From NCBI GenBank assembly GCA_902594485.1, contig CACJMJ010000002.1, positions 1-54,518 on the forward strand: DNA of 54,518 nucleotides. The letters are read 5' to 3'. Shown here in pieces: positions 39,342-47,110 of the stretch. A program made the translations under genes and the position numbers. The DNA is from an uncultured Bacteroidota bacterium (lineage in GTDB: Bacteria > Bacteroidota > Bacteroidia > Flavobacteriales > Flavobacteriaceae). A model generated the notes under the pieces. It did no database searches, was not told where the DNA came from, and was given only the letters and a program-made list of their open reading frames with translations. Position 1 is the first letter of the stretch; each line of letters starts with the position of its first letter.

Positions 39342-39405
39342 CTTTTGACCTTATTTAAGTGTCATTTAAATCATAAAAACAAATACATGTTATTCTTATG
39401 ATATT

Positions 39406-39418
39406 ATGACAAAATGGC
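39406..39418. promoter_or_regulatory. Element upstream of lon matching the dnaK inverted repeat
   Basis: ATGACAAAATGGC, ending 14 nt before the lon ATG, equals the dnaK-upstream ATGACATAATGTC at 11 of 13 positions. A TGTCATTTA lies at 39360-39368, as one does near dnaK (2006-2014). Two heat-shock genes sharing the element suggests a common regulator. Confidence 0.5.
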
Positions 39419-39432
39419 TTAAAATAAATTAA

Positions 39433-41883
39433 ATGAGTTTAATATTCAATAATATAGACAAAATGTCATTTGATGATCTAGGTGAGGAATCTGAGTTTAT
39501 CCCACTAATGACATCCGAAGATGAAGAAGCTTTAGAAAAAGAAAATCTTCCAGAGGTTTTACCAATACTACCATTAACAAACACAGTTCTATTCCCAGGT
39601 GTTGTAATCCCAATAAATGCTGGTAGAGATAAGTCAATTAAGCTTATTAATGATGCTAATAAGTCCAATAAGCTAATTGGTGTAATTGCTCAAAAAGATA
39701 TTAAAATTGAGAATCCATCAATCGAAAACATATTCAACATAGGAACAGTAGCCAAAATACTAAGAGTTTTAAAAATGCCTGATGGTAATACAACCGTAAT
39801 CATTCAAGGTAAGAAAAGGTTCAAAATTAAATCAGTAGTTAAAACAGACCCCTATATTCAGGCAACCATAAATTCTATAACTGATAAGAATAATAAAAAA
39901 TCAAATAGTAAATTTACGGCAACAATTGATGCGATTAAAGATATTGCACTAAAGATTATTAAGGAGAACCCCAATATTCCTTCTGAAGCCTCGTTTGCTA
40001 TCAAAAATATTCACAGTCCGGCTTTTCTAATAAACTTTGTTTGTTCAAACATGAACATAACAGTAAAAGATAAACAAGATTTGCTTTCAAGCTTAAATAT
40101 TGAAAACAGAGCGCTGAAGTGTTTAAAATTTCTAAATGTTGAATATGAAAAGCTTGCCCTTAAAAATGATATTCAGTCTAAAGTAAGAAATGACTTAGAT
40201 CAGCAACAACGTGAGTATTATCTTCAGCAACAAATGAAAACAATACAGGAAGAACTTGGAGAAAACTCATATCAAGAAGATATTCAAGAACTAATTAATA
40301 AGGCAAAGGATAAAAATTGGAGTCAAGATATTAAATCTCATTTTGAGAAAGAATTATCTAAGCTAAAAAGAATGAACTCTCAAGTGGCAGAATACTCTGT
40401 TCAGCGAAATTATCTTGATTTAATCGTTGATCTTCCATGGGAAAATTATTCAGAAGATAATTTTGATCTTGACAAAGCACAAAAAATATTAGATAAAGAT
40501 CATTTTGGGTTGGATGATGTTAAGAAAAGAATTATTGAATACTTAGCTGTACTGAAATTGAGAAGTGATATGAAATCTCCAATCCTATGTCTATATGGTC
40601 CTCCAGGTGTTGGAAAAACATCACTAGGTAAATCAATAGCAAAGTCTATAAATAGAGAATATGTTAGAGTCTCTTTAGGAGGCCTTAGAGATGAGGCAGA
40701 GATTAGAGGTCATAGAAAGACTTATATTGGAGCAATGCCTGGAAGGATAATTCAAAGTATTCGAAAATCAGGTACATCTAATCCAGTTTTTGTCCTAGAC
40801 GAGATAGATAAAATATCAAGTGGGGCTCAAGGTGATCCAAGTTCTGCTCTTTTAGAACTTCTTGACCCAGAGCAAAATAACTCATTCCATGATAATTTTC
40901 TTGAAGTTGGATATGATTTATCAAAGGTTATGTTCATTGCTACTGCAAATAATTTATCTTCAATGCATCCAGCACTTTTAGACAGAATGGAGTTAATAAA
41001 TGTATCTGGTTATACTACTGAGGAAAAAGTCTCAATTGCTTCAAAGTTCCTTATCAAAAAACAGCTTACAGAACATGGTATGAAGTTGAATGACTTTAAA
41101 ATATCATCTAATGTTTTAAAAGACATAATCAGTGATTATACAAGAGAATCTGGTGTGCGTAATTTAGAAAAGCAAATTGCTAAATTAATCAGAAATAGGG
41201 CTAAAAATATAGTATCTAATTCTAAGCTTAATAACTCAAAAGATGAAAATTTTCTCAAAGATGTTCTTGGTCCAAAAAAGTTTTTTAGAGACAAATACGA
41301 AAATAATACTGTAGCAGGAGTAGTAACAGGACTAGCATGGACATCTGTTGGTGGTGAAATATTATTTATTGAATCATCAATATCTGAAGGAAAAGGAAAT
41401 CTCTCCATAACTGGAAATCTAGGTAAAATAATGAAAGAGTCTGCAATTATTGCACTAGAATACATAAAGTCAAATCAAAATGAATTAGGAATTGAAAAAG
41501 AACTTGACTACTCCAAATACAATATTCATATCCATGTACCAGAAGGAGCTACTCCTAAAGATGGACCAAGTGCTGGTATTACAATTCTAACGTCACTGGT
41601 GTCACTGTTCACTCAAAAAAGAGTTAAAAAGAGTATTGCTATGACTGGAGAGATTACTTTAAGAGGTAAGGTTCTGCCTGTGGGTGGCATAAAAGAAAAG
41701 ATTCTTGCAGCAAAAAGAGCAAATATTAAAGAAATTATTTTAAGTTCATATAATAAAAAAGATATTCAAGAGATAAATCCTAAATATCTTAAAGGACTTA
41801 AATTTATTTATATTGATTCAATGAAAGATGTTATTTCAAATGCTATAATAAATCGAAAAGTTATTAACCCTAAGTTAATTTGA
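39433..41883 (+). CDS. lon: ATP-dependent protease La (Lon)
   Basis: 816 residues: N-terminal substrate-binding domain with LPILPLTNTVLFPGV, coiled middle, AAA+ domain with Walker A GPPGVGKT (389-396), and a C-terminal protease domain with the Ser-Lys dyad S713 (DGPSAGIT) and K754 (GGIKEK). It degrades damaged and regulatory proteins in the cytoplasm. It is followed at once by cmk (TGA, one base, TTG). Confidence 0.97.
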   Translation: MSLIFNNIDKMSFDDLGEESEFIPLMTSEDEEALEKENLPEVLPILPLTNTVLFPGVVIPINAGRDKSIKLINDANKSNKLIGVIAQKDIKIENPSIENIFNIGTVAKILRVLKMPDGNTTVIIQGKKRFKIKSVVKTDPYIQATINSITDKNNKKSNSKFTATIDAIKDIALKIIKENPNIPSEASFAIKNIHSPAFLINFVCSNMNITVKDKQDLLSSLNIENRALKCLKFLNVEYEKLALKNDIQSKVRNDLDQQQREYYLQQQMKTIQEELGENSYQEDIQELINKAKDKNWSQDIKSHFEKELSKLKRMNSQVAEYSVQRNYLDLIVDLPWENYSEDNFDLDKAQKILDKDHFGLDDVKKRIIEYLAVLKLRSDMKSPILCLYGPPGVGKTSLGKSIAKSINREYVRVSLGGLRDEAEIRGHRKTYIGAMPGRIIQSIRKSGTSNPVFVLDEIDKISSGAQGDPSSALLELLDPEQNNSFHDNFLEVGYDLSKVMFIATANNLSSMHPALLDRMELINVSGYTTEEKVSIASKFLIKKQLTEHGMKLNDFKISSNVLKDIISDYTRESGVRNLEKQIAKLIRNRAKNIVSNSKLNNSKDENFLKDVLGPKKFFRDKYENNTVAGVVTGLAWTSVGGEILFIESSISEGKGNLSITGNLGKIMKESAIIALEYIKSNQNELGIEKELDYSKYNIHIHVPEGATPKDGPSAGITILTSLVSLFTQKRVKKSIAMTGEITLRGKVLPVGGIKEKILAAKRANIKEIILSSYNKKDIQEINPKYLKGLKFIYIDSMKDVISNAIINRKVINPKLI

Positions 41884-41884
41884 T

Positions 41885-42541
41885 TTGGATAAATTAATTA
41901 TTGCTATTGATGGCCAAGCATCAACGGGTAAAAGTACTCAAGCAAAGAAAATAGCTGATTATTTAGGTTTTAATTATAGGGATTCTGGAGCATATTACAG
42001 AGCTATTACCCTCTACCTTTTAAATAGCAATGTAAAACACAATTTAAAAATTTCACAAGAAATCTTAAATCAAATTAGTATCAAGCAAGATTATAATGAA
42101 GGGCATTTTAGAATTTTCCTTAATGATAATGATGTCACAAATAAAATAAGAGGCCACAAGGTATCTTTAAGCGTTAGTAACTATGCAAAAAAACCAGAAA
42201 TTAGAAAGTTTGTATTTGATCAACTTAGAAATTCAGCTGAGTCAAACTCTTTAGTGGTTGATGGAAGAGATATTGGTACTGTTGTGTTTCCTGATGCCGA
42301 TTATAAATTTTTCTTAATTGCTGAGCCAAGAATTAGAGCTGAAAGAAGGCATAAACAAATAGATGATGATTCTGTTAAAGTTGATATAATTGAAGAAGAG
42401 ATTAAAATTAGAGATAAAACTGACTCAACAAGAGAAATTGCTCCATTAAGAAAAGCCGATGATGCTTTTAAAATAGATGTATCAGACCTGACAATTAATG
42501 AAGTTTTCAATAAAATACTTCAAAAAATTAAATCTGATTAG
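41885..42541 (+). CDS. cmk: Cytidylate kinase
   Basis: Phosphorylates CMP and dCMP. 218 residues with P-loop DGQASTGKST, YRDSGAYYRAIT and VVDGRDIGTVVFPDA. The start codon is TTG, one base after the lon stop; the N-terminal MDKLIIAIDGQ fits the family and no ATG is available. The cmk-rpsA order is the usual one in many bacteria. Confidence 0.95.
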   Translation: MDKLIIAIDGQASTGKSTQAKKIADYLGFNYRDSGAYYRAITLYLLNSNVKHNLKISQEILNQISIKQDYNEGHFRIFLNDNDVTNKIRGHKVSLSVSNYAKKPEIRKFVFDQLRNSAESNSLVVDGRDIGTVVFPDADYKFFLIAEPRIRAERRHKQIDDDSVKVDIIEEEIKIRDKTDSTREIAPLRKADDAFKIDVSDLTINEVFNKILQKIKSD

Positions 42542-42562
42542 ATAAAAAACTAATCTTATTTT
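42536..42562 (+). terminator. Weak stem-loop at the cmk stop
   Basis: GATTAG (42536-42541) pairs with CTAATC (42550-42555) around an A-rich loop, followed by TTATTTT. The stem is short and the T tract is broken, and it overlaps the rpsA -33 element, so termination is uncertain. Confidence 0.3.
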
Positions 42563-42590
42563 GCCAATAACTTAATTAATTATATTTTTG
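42561..42590 (+). promoter_or_regulatory. Canonical promoter for rpsA with almost no leader
   Basis: TTG at 42561-42563, a 19-nt spacer and TATTTTTG at 42583-42590 form a perfect Bacteroidetes promoter. The rpsA ATG is at 42597, only 6 nt after the box, so transcription would begin at or within a few bases of the start codon. Confidence 0.72.
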
Positions 42591-42596
42591 CGCTCT

Positions 42597-44426
42597 ATGA
42601 GTGAAGAAAATACTGTGAATACTAATATTGAGGAGTCTGAAAAACCAAAGAAAGCTACTACAAAGAAAGCTACTACAAAGAAAGCTACTACAAAGAAAGC
42701 TACTACAAAAAAGACTTCAACTAAAAAAGCTGAACCTCAAGATGATTTTCTTTCAAGCTTCAATTGGCACCAATATCAAGAAGGAATTGACGAGCTTGAT
42801 GAAAAACAAATTAAAGAATTTGAAAAACTTGTTGAGAAAAATTTTGTTGATACATCAGATGACAACATAATTCATGGTGAAGTAATTCATCTAACGGAAA
42901 AAGACGTTATTATCGATATAAATGCAAAATCTGAAGGTGTTATTTCAAAAAACGAATTTAGATACAATCCAGATTTAAAAATTGGTGATAAGGTTGAAGT
43001 AATAGTTGATACCAGAGAAGACAAATCAGGACAGTTAGTTCTTTCTCACAGAAAAGCAAGAGTTATAAAAGCATGGGACAGAGTTAATGATGCTCATGAC
43101 AAAAATGAAGTTGTTCAAGGTTTTGTTAAGTGCAGAACTAAAGGGGGTATGATTGTTGATGTATTTGGCATTGAAGCTTTTCTACCTGGTTCTCAAATTG
43201 ATGTTAAACCAATAAGAGACTATGACCAGTACACTAACAAAAACATGGATTTTAAAGTTGTTAAAATAAATCATGAATTTAAGAATGTAGTTGTATCACA
43301 CAAAGCATTAATTGAGGCTGACATCGAAGAACAAAAGAAAGGTATCATAAGTCAACTTGAGAAAGGTCAAGTTCTTGAAGGGTCTGTAAAAAATATGACT
43401 TCTTATGGTGTTTTTATTGATTTAGGTGGTGTTGATGGTCTGATTCATATCACAGATTTATCTTGGAGTAGAATAAATCATCCAAGTGAAATCCTTGAGC
43501 TTGATCAAACTATTAAAGTTGTAATACTTGATTTTGATGATGACAAATCAAAAATTCAACTTGGTTTAAAACAATTGACTGATCACCCATGGGATAAATT
43601 AGGAGATGATGTCAAAGAAGGGTCTAAAGTCACTGGAAAAGTTGTTGTAATAGCTGACTACGGAGCCTTTATTGAAATTGATGAGGGTATTGAAGGTCTT
43701 GTTCATGTATCTGAGATGTCTTGGTCTACCCATCTTAGAAGTGCTCAAGATTTTGTGAATGTTGGAGATAATATTGAGGCTGTTGTCTTAAGTTTAGATA
43801 GAGAGTCAAGAAAGATGTCACTTGGTATGAAGCAATTATCAGAGGATCCATGGACTGATATAACTAAGAAGTTCCCTATTGGATCTAAACATAAAGGATC
43901 AGTTAGAAATTTTACAAACTTTGGAGTATTTATTGAATTAGAGGAGGGGATAGATGGACTTATTTATATATCTGATTTATCATGGACAAAAAAAATAAAA
44001 CATCCTTCAGAATTTCTATCATTAGAGGATAAAATAGATGTTATTATTTTAGATTTAGATGTTGAAGGAAGGAAATTGAGTTTAGGACATAAGCAGACAA
44101 AAGATAATCCTTGGGATCTATATGAAAAGGACTTTGCAGTTGACACTATTCATAAATCAGAAGTTTCTGAAGTAATTGATAAAGGTGCAATAATTAACTT
44201 TAATGATGATATCTCTGCATTTTGTCCTCAAAGACATCTAGACAAAGCCGATGGTTCTAAACTTATAAAAGGTGAAACTGCAGAATTTAAAGTCATTGAA
44301 TTTAGTAAAGAGTTTAAGCGAGTTGTTGTTTCGCATATACAGACTCATAGTAGCGATGTTCCGCCTGACGAATCTGAAAATGATAAAGTAAAGGATAAAA
44401 AATCCAAAAAAAAAGATGAAGAGTAA
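42597..44426 (+). CDS. rpsA: 30S ribosomal protein S1
   Basis: 609 residues. ATG 42597 (MSEENTVNTN) is chosen because the longer in-frame TTG at 42588 lies inside the -7 box and would not be transcribed. A lysine-rich N-terminal tail (about 17-46) with four KATTK repeats is followed by six S1 RNA-binding domains, e.g. SYGVFIDLGGVDGLIH and DYGAFIEIDEGIEGLVH. It ends in a charged KKDEE tail with a run of nine A that stays in frame. S1 binds mRNA to the 30S subunit. It has its own promoter and a strong terminator. Confidence 0.96.
   Translation: MSEENTVNTNIEESEKPKKATTKKATTKKATTKKATTKKTSTKKAEPQDDFLSSFNWHQYQEGIDELDEKQIKEFEKLVEKNFVDTSDDNIIHGEVIHLTEKDVIIDINAKSEGVISKNEFRYNPDLKIGDKVEVIVDTREDKSGQLVLSHRKARVIKAWDRVNDAHDKNEVVQGFVKCRTKGGMIVDVFGIEAFLPGSQIDVKPIRDYDQYTNKNMDFKVVKINHEFKNVVVSHKALIEADIEEQKKGIISQLEKGQVLEGSVKNMTSYGVFIDLGGVDGLIHITDLSWSRINHPSEILELDQTIKVVILDFDDDKSKIQLGLKQLTDHPWDKLGDDVKEGSKVTGKVVVIADYGAFIEIDEGIEGLVHVSEMSWSTHLRSAQDFVNVGDNIEAVVLSLDRESRKMSLGMKQLSEDPWTDITKKFPIGSKHKGSVRNFTNFGVFIELEEGIDGLIYISDLSWTKKIKHPSEFLSLEDKIDVIILDLDVEGRKLSLGHKQTKDNPWDLYEKDFAVDTIHKSEVSEVIDKGAIINFNDDISAFCPQRHLDKADGSKLIKGETAEFKVIEFSKEFKRVVVSHIQTHSSDVPPDESENDKVKDKKSKKKDEE
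42651..42710 (+). repeat. Four tandem 15-bp repeats in rpsA
   Basis: The unit AAAGCTACTACAAAG occurs four times head to tail; the fourth differs only in its last base. Each unit encodes KATTK. Near-identity at the DNA level, including third positions, points to recent expansion and possible copy-number variation between strains. Confidence 0.9.
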
Positions 44427-44430
44427 ACTT

Positions 44431-44459
44431 AAATCCTCAATTATTTGAGGATTTTTTTT
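44431..44459 (+). terminator. Intrinsic terminator after rpsA
   Basis: AAATCCTCAA and TTGAGGATTT form a perfect 10-bp stem with a TTAT loop, followed by a run of T. It begins 4 nt after the rpsA stop and ends 26 nt before the pyrR -7 box, so it ends rpsA mRNA rather than attenuating pyrR. It is the only strong intrinsic terminator I found in the window. Confidence 0.9.
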
Positions 44460-44485
44460 GTTTAAAACTTAAAACTTAAAATTCA

Positions 44486-44493
44486 TATTTTTG
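44486..44493 (+). promoter_or_regulatory. -7 box for the pyrR operon
   Basis: TATTTTTG, a perfect TAnnTTTG, 15 nt before the pyrR ATG. The nearest TTG upstream gives a 25-nt spacer. The resulting leader is about 10 nt, too short for a PyrR-controlled attenuator. Confidence 0.55.
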
Positions 44494-44508
44494 TAGTAAT
44501 TAGTAATC

Positions 44509-45045
44509 ATGCCAAAAAAAGTTCTTCTAGACTCAAAAAAAATAGATATTATTCTAAATAGACTTGTATGTCAATTAGTTGAAAATCATAAGGACTTTAA
44601 TAATACTGTCCTAATAGGATTACAACCTAGAGGTGCCTTTTTGATTGATAAGATTTTAGAAATATTTAATAATGAATATCCTAAAATCGATATTAAAAGT
44701 GGTATTCTAGATTTTACTTTTTTTAGAGATGATTTTAGGAGATCTGAGAAAACTCTTTCAGCAAGTTCAACCCAAATAAACTTTTCAGTTGAAAATAAAA
44801 ATGTTGTCTTGATAGATGATGTTCTATTTACAGGTAGAAGCATTAAAGCTGCTATGTCATCAATGGATTCATATGGAAGACCTAATTCAATTGAGTTACT
44901 GGTATTAATTGACAGAAGATATAAAAGGGAAATACCAATTGAGGCTAATTATTGTGGAGCAAAAATTGATACTTTCAAAGGAGATAGAGTCAATGTAGTA
45001 TGGGGTAAAAATTCCAAGGATAATATAATATATATTGAAAACTAA
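44509..45045 (+). CDS. pyrR: PyrR: pyrimidine regulator/uracil phosphoribosyltransferase
   Basis: 178 residues with a type I PRTase fold; the PRPP-binding loop is VVLIDDVLFTGRS. The family makes UMP from uracil and PRPP and, in Bacillus, binds pyr mRNA to cause attenuation. The downstream overlap (TAATG) with pyrB fits a pyrimidine role. There is no leader long enough for an attenuator, so only the enzymatic role is supported here. Confidence 0.93.
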   Translation: MPKKVLLDSKKIDIILNRLVCQLVENHKDFNNTVLIGLQPRGAFLIDKILEIFNNEYPKIDIKSGILDFTFFRDDFRRSEKTLSASSTQINFSVENKNVVLIDDVLFTGRSIKAAMSSMDSYGRPNSIELLVLIDRRYKREIPIEANYCGAKIDTFKGDRVNVVWGKNSKDNIIYIEN

Positions 45046-45989
45046 TGGATAAACTAAGTGTAGATAATCTTTTAGGCATTAAATCTCTTAAAAAGTCAGA
45101 TATTAACCTAATATTTAAGACTGCTATACATTTTAAAGAGGTAATTAATAGACCAATAAAGAAAGTACCTACTCTTAGAGATATTACAATTGCTAATTTA
45201 TTTTTTGAAAATAGTACTAGAACTAAAATATCTTTTGAATTAGCTCAAAAAAGATTAGGAGCAGATGTTGTAAACTTTTCAAGTTCATCTTCATCAGTTA
45301 AGAAAGGAGAATCTTTAACTGATACAGTTAATAATATACTTGCTATGAAAGTGGATATGATTGTTTTAAGACACCCAAACCCTGGATCTCCATTACTGTT
45401 GTCTAAAAATACTAATTCGTGTATTATAAATGCAGGAGATGGTTCCCATGAACATCCAACTCAAGCTTTATTAGATTGTTTTTCATTAACTGAGCATTTA
45501 GGTGATCTAAAAGATAAAAACATACTAATCGTTGGAGATATTCTCCATTCTCGAGTTGCTCTATCAAATATATATGCACTTAATCTTTTAGGAGCAAATA
45601 TTAAAATATCATGTCCTTTAAGTTTGATACCAAGAGAAATTGAGAGTCTTAATGTATCAATTGAGACAGATATAATAAAAGCCTTGAAGTGGTGTGATGC
45701 AGTTAATGTTTTAAGAGTTCAAAAGGAAAGAATGGAAAAATCTTATTTTCCAAATGATAGAGAATATTCAATGTTATATGGACTTGACACTACAAAAATA
45801 AATAATATAAAAAAAGATATCTTAATTCTTCACCCTGGACCAATTAATAGAGGTGTAGAAATTACCTCTGAAATTGTAGAATCAAATAATTCAATTATTT
45901 TAGATCAAGTAGAAAATGGTGTAGCCATAAGGATGGCTGTTATTTATTTACTAGCATCGAAGATGAATTTTTCAATAAGTGAACAATGA
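45045..45989 (+). CDS. pyrB: Aspartate carbamoyltransferase catalytic subunit
   Basis: Forms carbamoyl-aspartate in pyrimidine synthesis. 314 residues with the carbamoyl-phosphate motif STRTKISFE, HPTQALLD and the C-terminal HPGPINRGVEI. No pyrI regulatory subunit is adjacent. Coupled to pyrR (TAATG) and to pdxH (ATGA). Confidence 0.96.
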   Translation: MDKLSVDNLLGIKSLKKSDINLIFKTAIHFKEVINRPIKKVPTLRDITIANLFFENSTRTKISFELAQKRLGADVVNFSSSSSSVKKGESLTDTVNNILAMKVDMIVLRHPNPGSPLLLSKNTNSCIINAGDGSHEHPTQALLDCFSLTEHLGDLKDKNILIVGDILHSRVALSNIYALNLLGANIKISCPLSLIPREIESLNVSIETDIIKALKWCDAVNVLRVQKERMEKSYFPNDREYSMLYGLDTTKINNIKKDILILHPGPINRGVEITSEIVESNNSIILDQVENGVAIRMAVIYLLASKMNFSISEQ

Positions 45990-46621
45990 AACTATTTAAC
46001 TATAGAAAATTTTATGATAAAGACTCATTAAGTATTAATGATGTAGGAGATGATCCCATAGAATTCTTTAAAAAATGGTTTAAAGATGCAGAAGGATCAG
46101 ATGGAATAATTGAGCCTAATGCAATGACAATTTCAACTGTTGAGGACAATGTGCCATCATCCAGAGTTGTTCTTTTAAAAGAGATTAAAGACAGAAGTTT
46201 AGTCTTCTTTACAAACTATGATAGTAATAAAGGAAGAGCAATATCAAATAACCCTAATTTATGTGCTTCATTTTATTGGCCCTCTTTAGAGAGGCAAGTT
46301 ATCTTTAAAGGAACAGCAAAAAAGTCAGATAAAAATTACTCGGATTTATATTTTAGCTCAAGACCCTTTAATAGTCAAGCTGCTGCAATAGTATCAAATC
46401 AAAGCCAAGTAATCGAGAGTCATCAAGAGCTATTAGATAGGTATAATAAATTTTTAAATGAAAATAAAGAATCAAATTTGAAAAGACCTGATAACTGGGG
46501 AGGTATAGAATTGTCAATTAAAGAAATTGAGTTTTGGCAAGGAAGGCAAAATAGACTTCATAATAGGATTATTTGTTATTTAACAGATGATTTATGGGAT
46601 ATTCAAATTTTATCACCTTAG
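45986..46621 (+). CDS. pdxH: Pyridoxamine/pyridoxine 5'-phosphate oxidase
   Basis: FMN-dependent last step to pyridoxal phosphate. 211 residues. Blocks EPNAMTISTVEDNVPSSRVV, FFTNYDSNKGRAI and the C-terminal EFWQGRQNRLHNR are diagnostic. The ATGA overlap with pyrB and the zero-gap start of sixA make it part of one operon. Confidence 0.95.
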   Translation: MKLFNYRKFYDKDSLSINDVGDDPIEFFKKWFKDAEGSDGIIEPNAMTISTVEDNVPSSRVVLLKEIKDRSLVFFTNYDSNKGRAISNNPNLCASFYWPSLERQVIFKGTAKKSDKNYSDLYFSSRPFNSQAAAIVSNQSQVIESHQELLDRYNKFLNENKESNLKRPDNWGGIELSIKEIEFWQGRQNRLHNRIICYLTDDLWDIQILSP

Positions 46622-47110
46622 ATGAAGGTAATTACTTTTTTAAGGCATTCTAAGTCTTCATGGGAAAATAATATAGATGATATTAATAGGCCTTTAAGTG
46701 AAATTGGTATTGAAAAAATTAAAAAAATTGCTAATTTATCAAAAGACCATTTTATTTCGTCTGAAATAATATTCACTAGTTCTGCAAATAGAGCCTTATA
46801 TACTTCTGTTTTATTATCAAGAACTTTATCAATTAACTTAAATAAAACTAAAATTTGTGATGAACTATATACTTTTGACCATAACAAGGTATTTGACTTT
46901 ATAGAGACTATTGATAATAACTACTCAGAAGTTGTATTGGTTGGTCATAACCCTGCATTTACTGAGATATCAAATTATTTTTCTGAAAATAAAATTTTAA
47001 ATTTACCAACTGCAAGATGGTTTTCATTAAAATTTGAATCTGATAATTGGTCGGATATTATAAATTTGAAACCAATATCTTATTTAAATAATTTAAAAAT
47101 TGGAATCTAA
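46622..47110 (+). CDS. sixA: SixA-type histidine phosphatase
   Basis: 162-residue branch-2-like histidine phosphatase with RHSKSSW (catalytic H9) and VVLVGHNPAF carrying the second His. Family members dephosphorylate phosphohistidine, for example on phosphotransferase proteins. Direct coupling to ppk and ppx here suggests a link to polyphosphate or phosphate handling; that is inference. ATG directly follows the pdxH stop. Confidence 0.88.
   Translation: MKVITFLRHSKSSWENNIDDINRPLSEIGIEKIKKIANLSKDHFISSEIIFTSSANRALYTSVLLSRTLSINLNKTKICDELYTFDHNKVFDFIETIDNNYSEVVLVGHNPAFTEISNYFSENKILNLPTARWFSLKFESDNWSDIINLKPISYLNNLKIGI

Noticed and set aside
42651-42710. Short regular repeats that might suggest a CRISPR array
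   Set aside because: The units are directly adjacent with no spacers, 15 bp long and in frame inside rpsA.
42628-42870. Open frame in +1 over the start of rpsA with repeated RKLLQ
   Set aside because: It is the shifted reading of the 15-bp repeats in rpsA, which is clearly the coding frame.
44431-44459. Hairpin as a PyrR attenuator
   Set aside because: It lies upstream of the pyrR -7 box and directly behind the rpsA stop, so it is the rpsA terminator.
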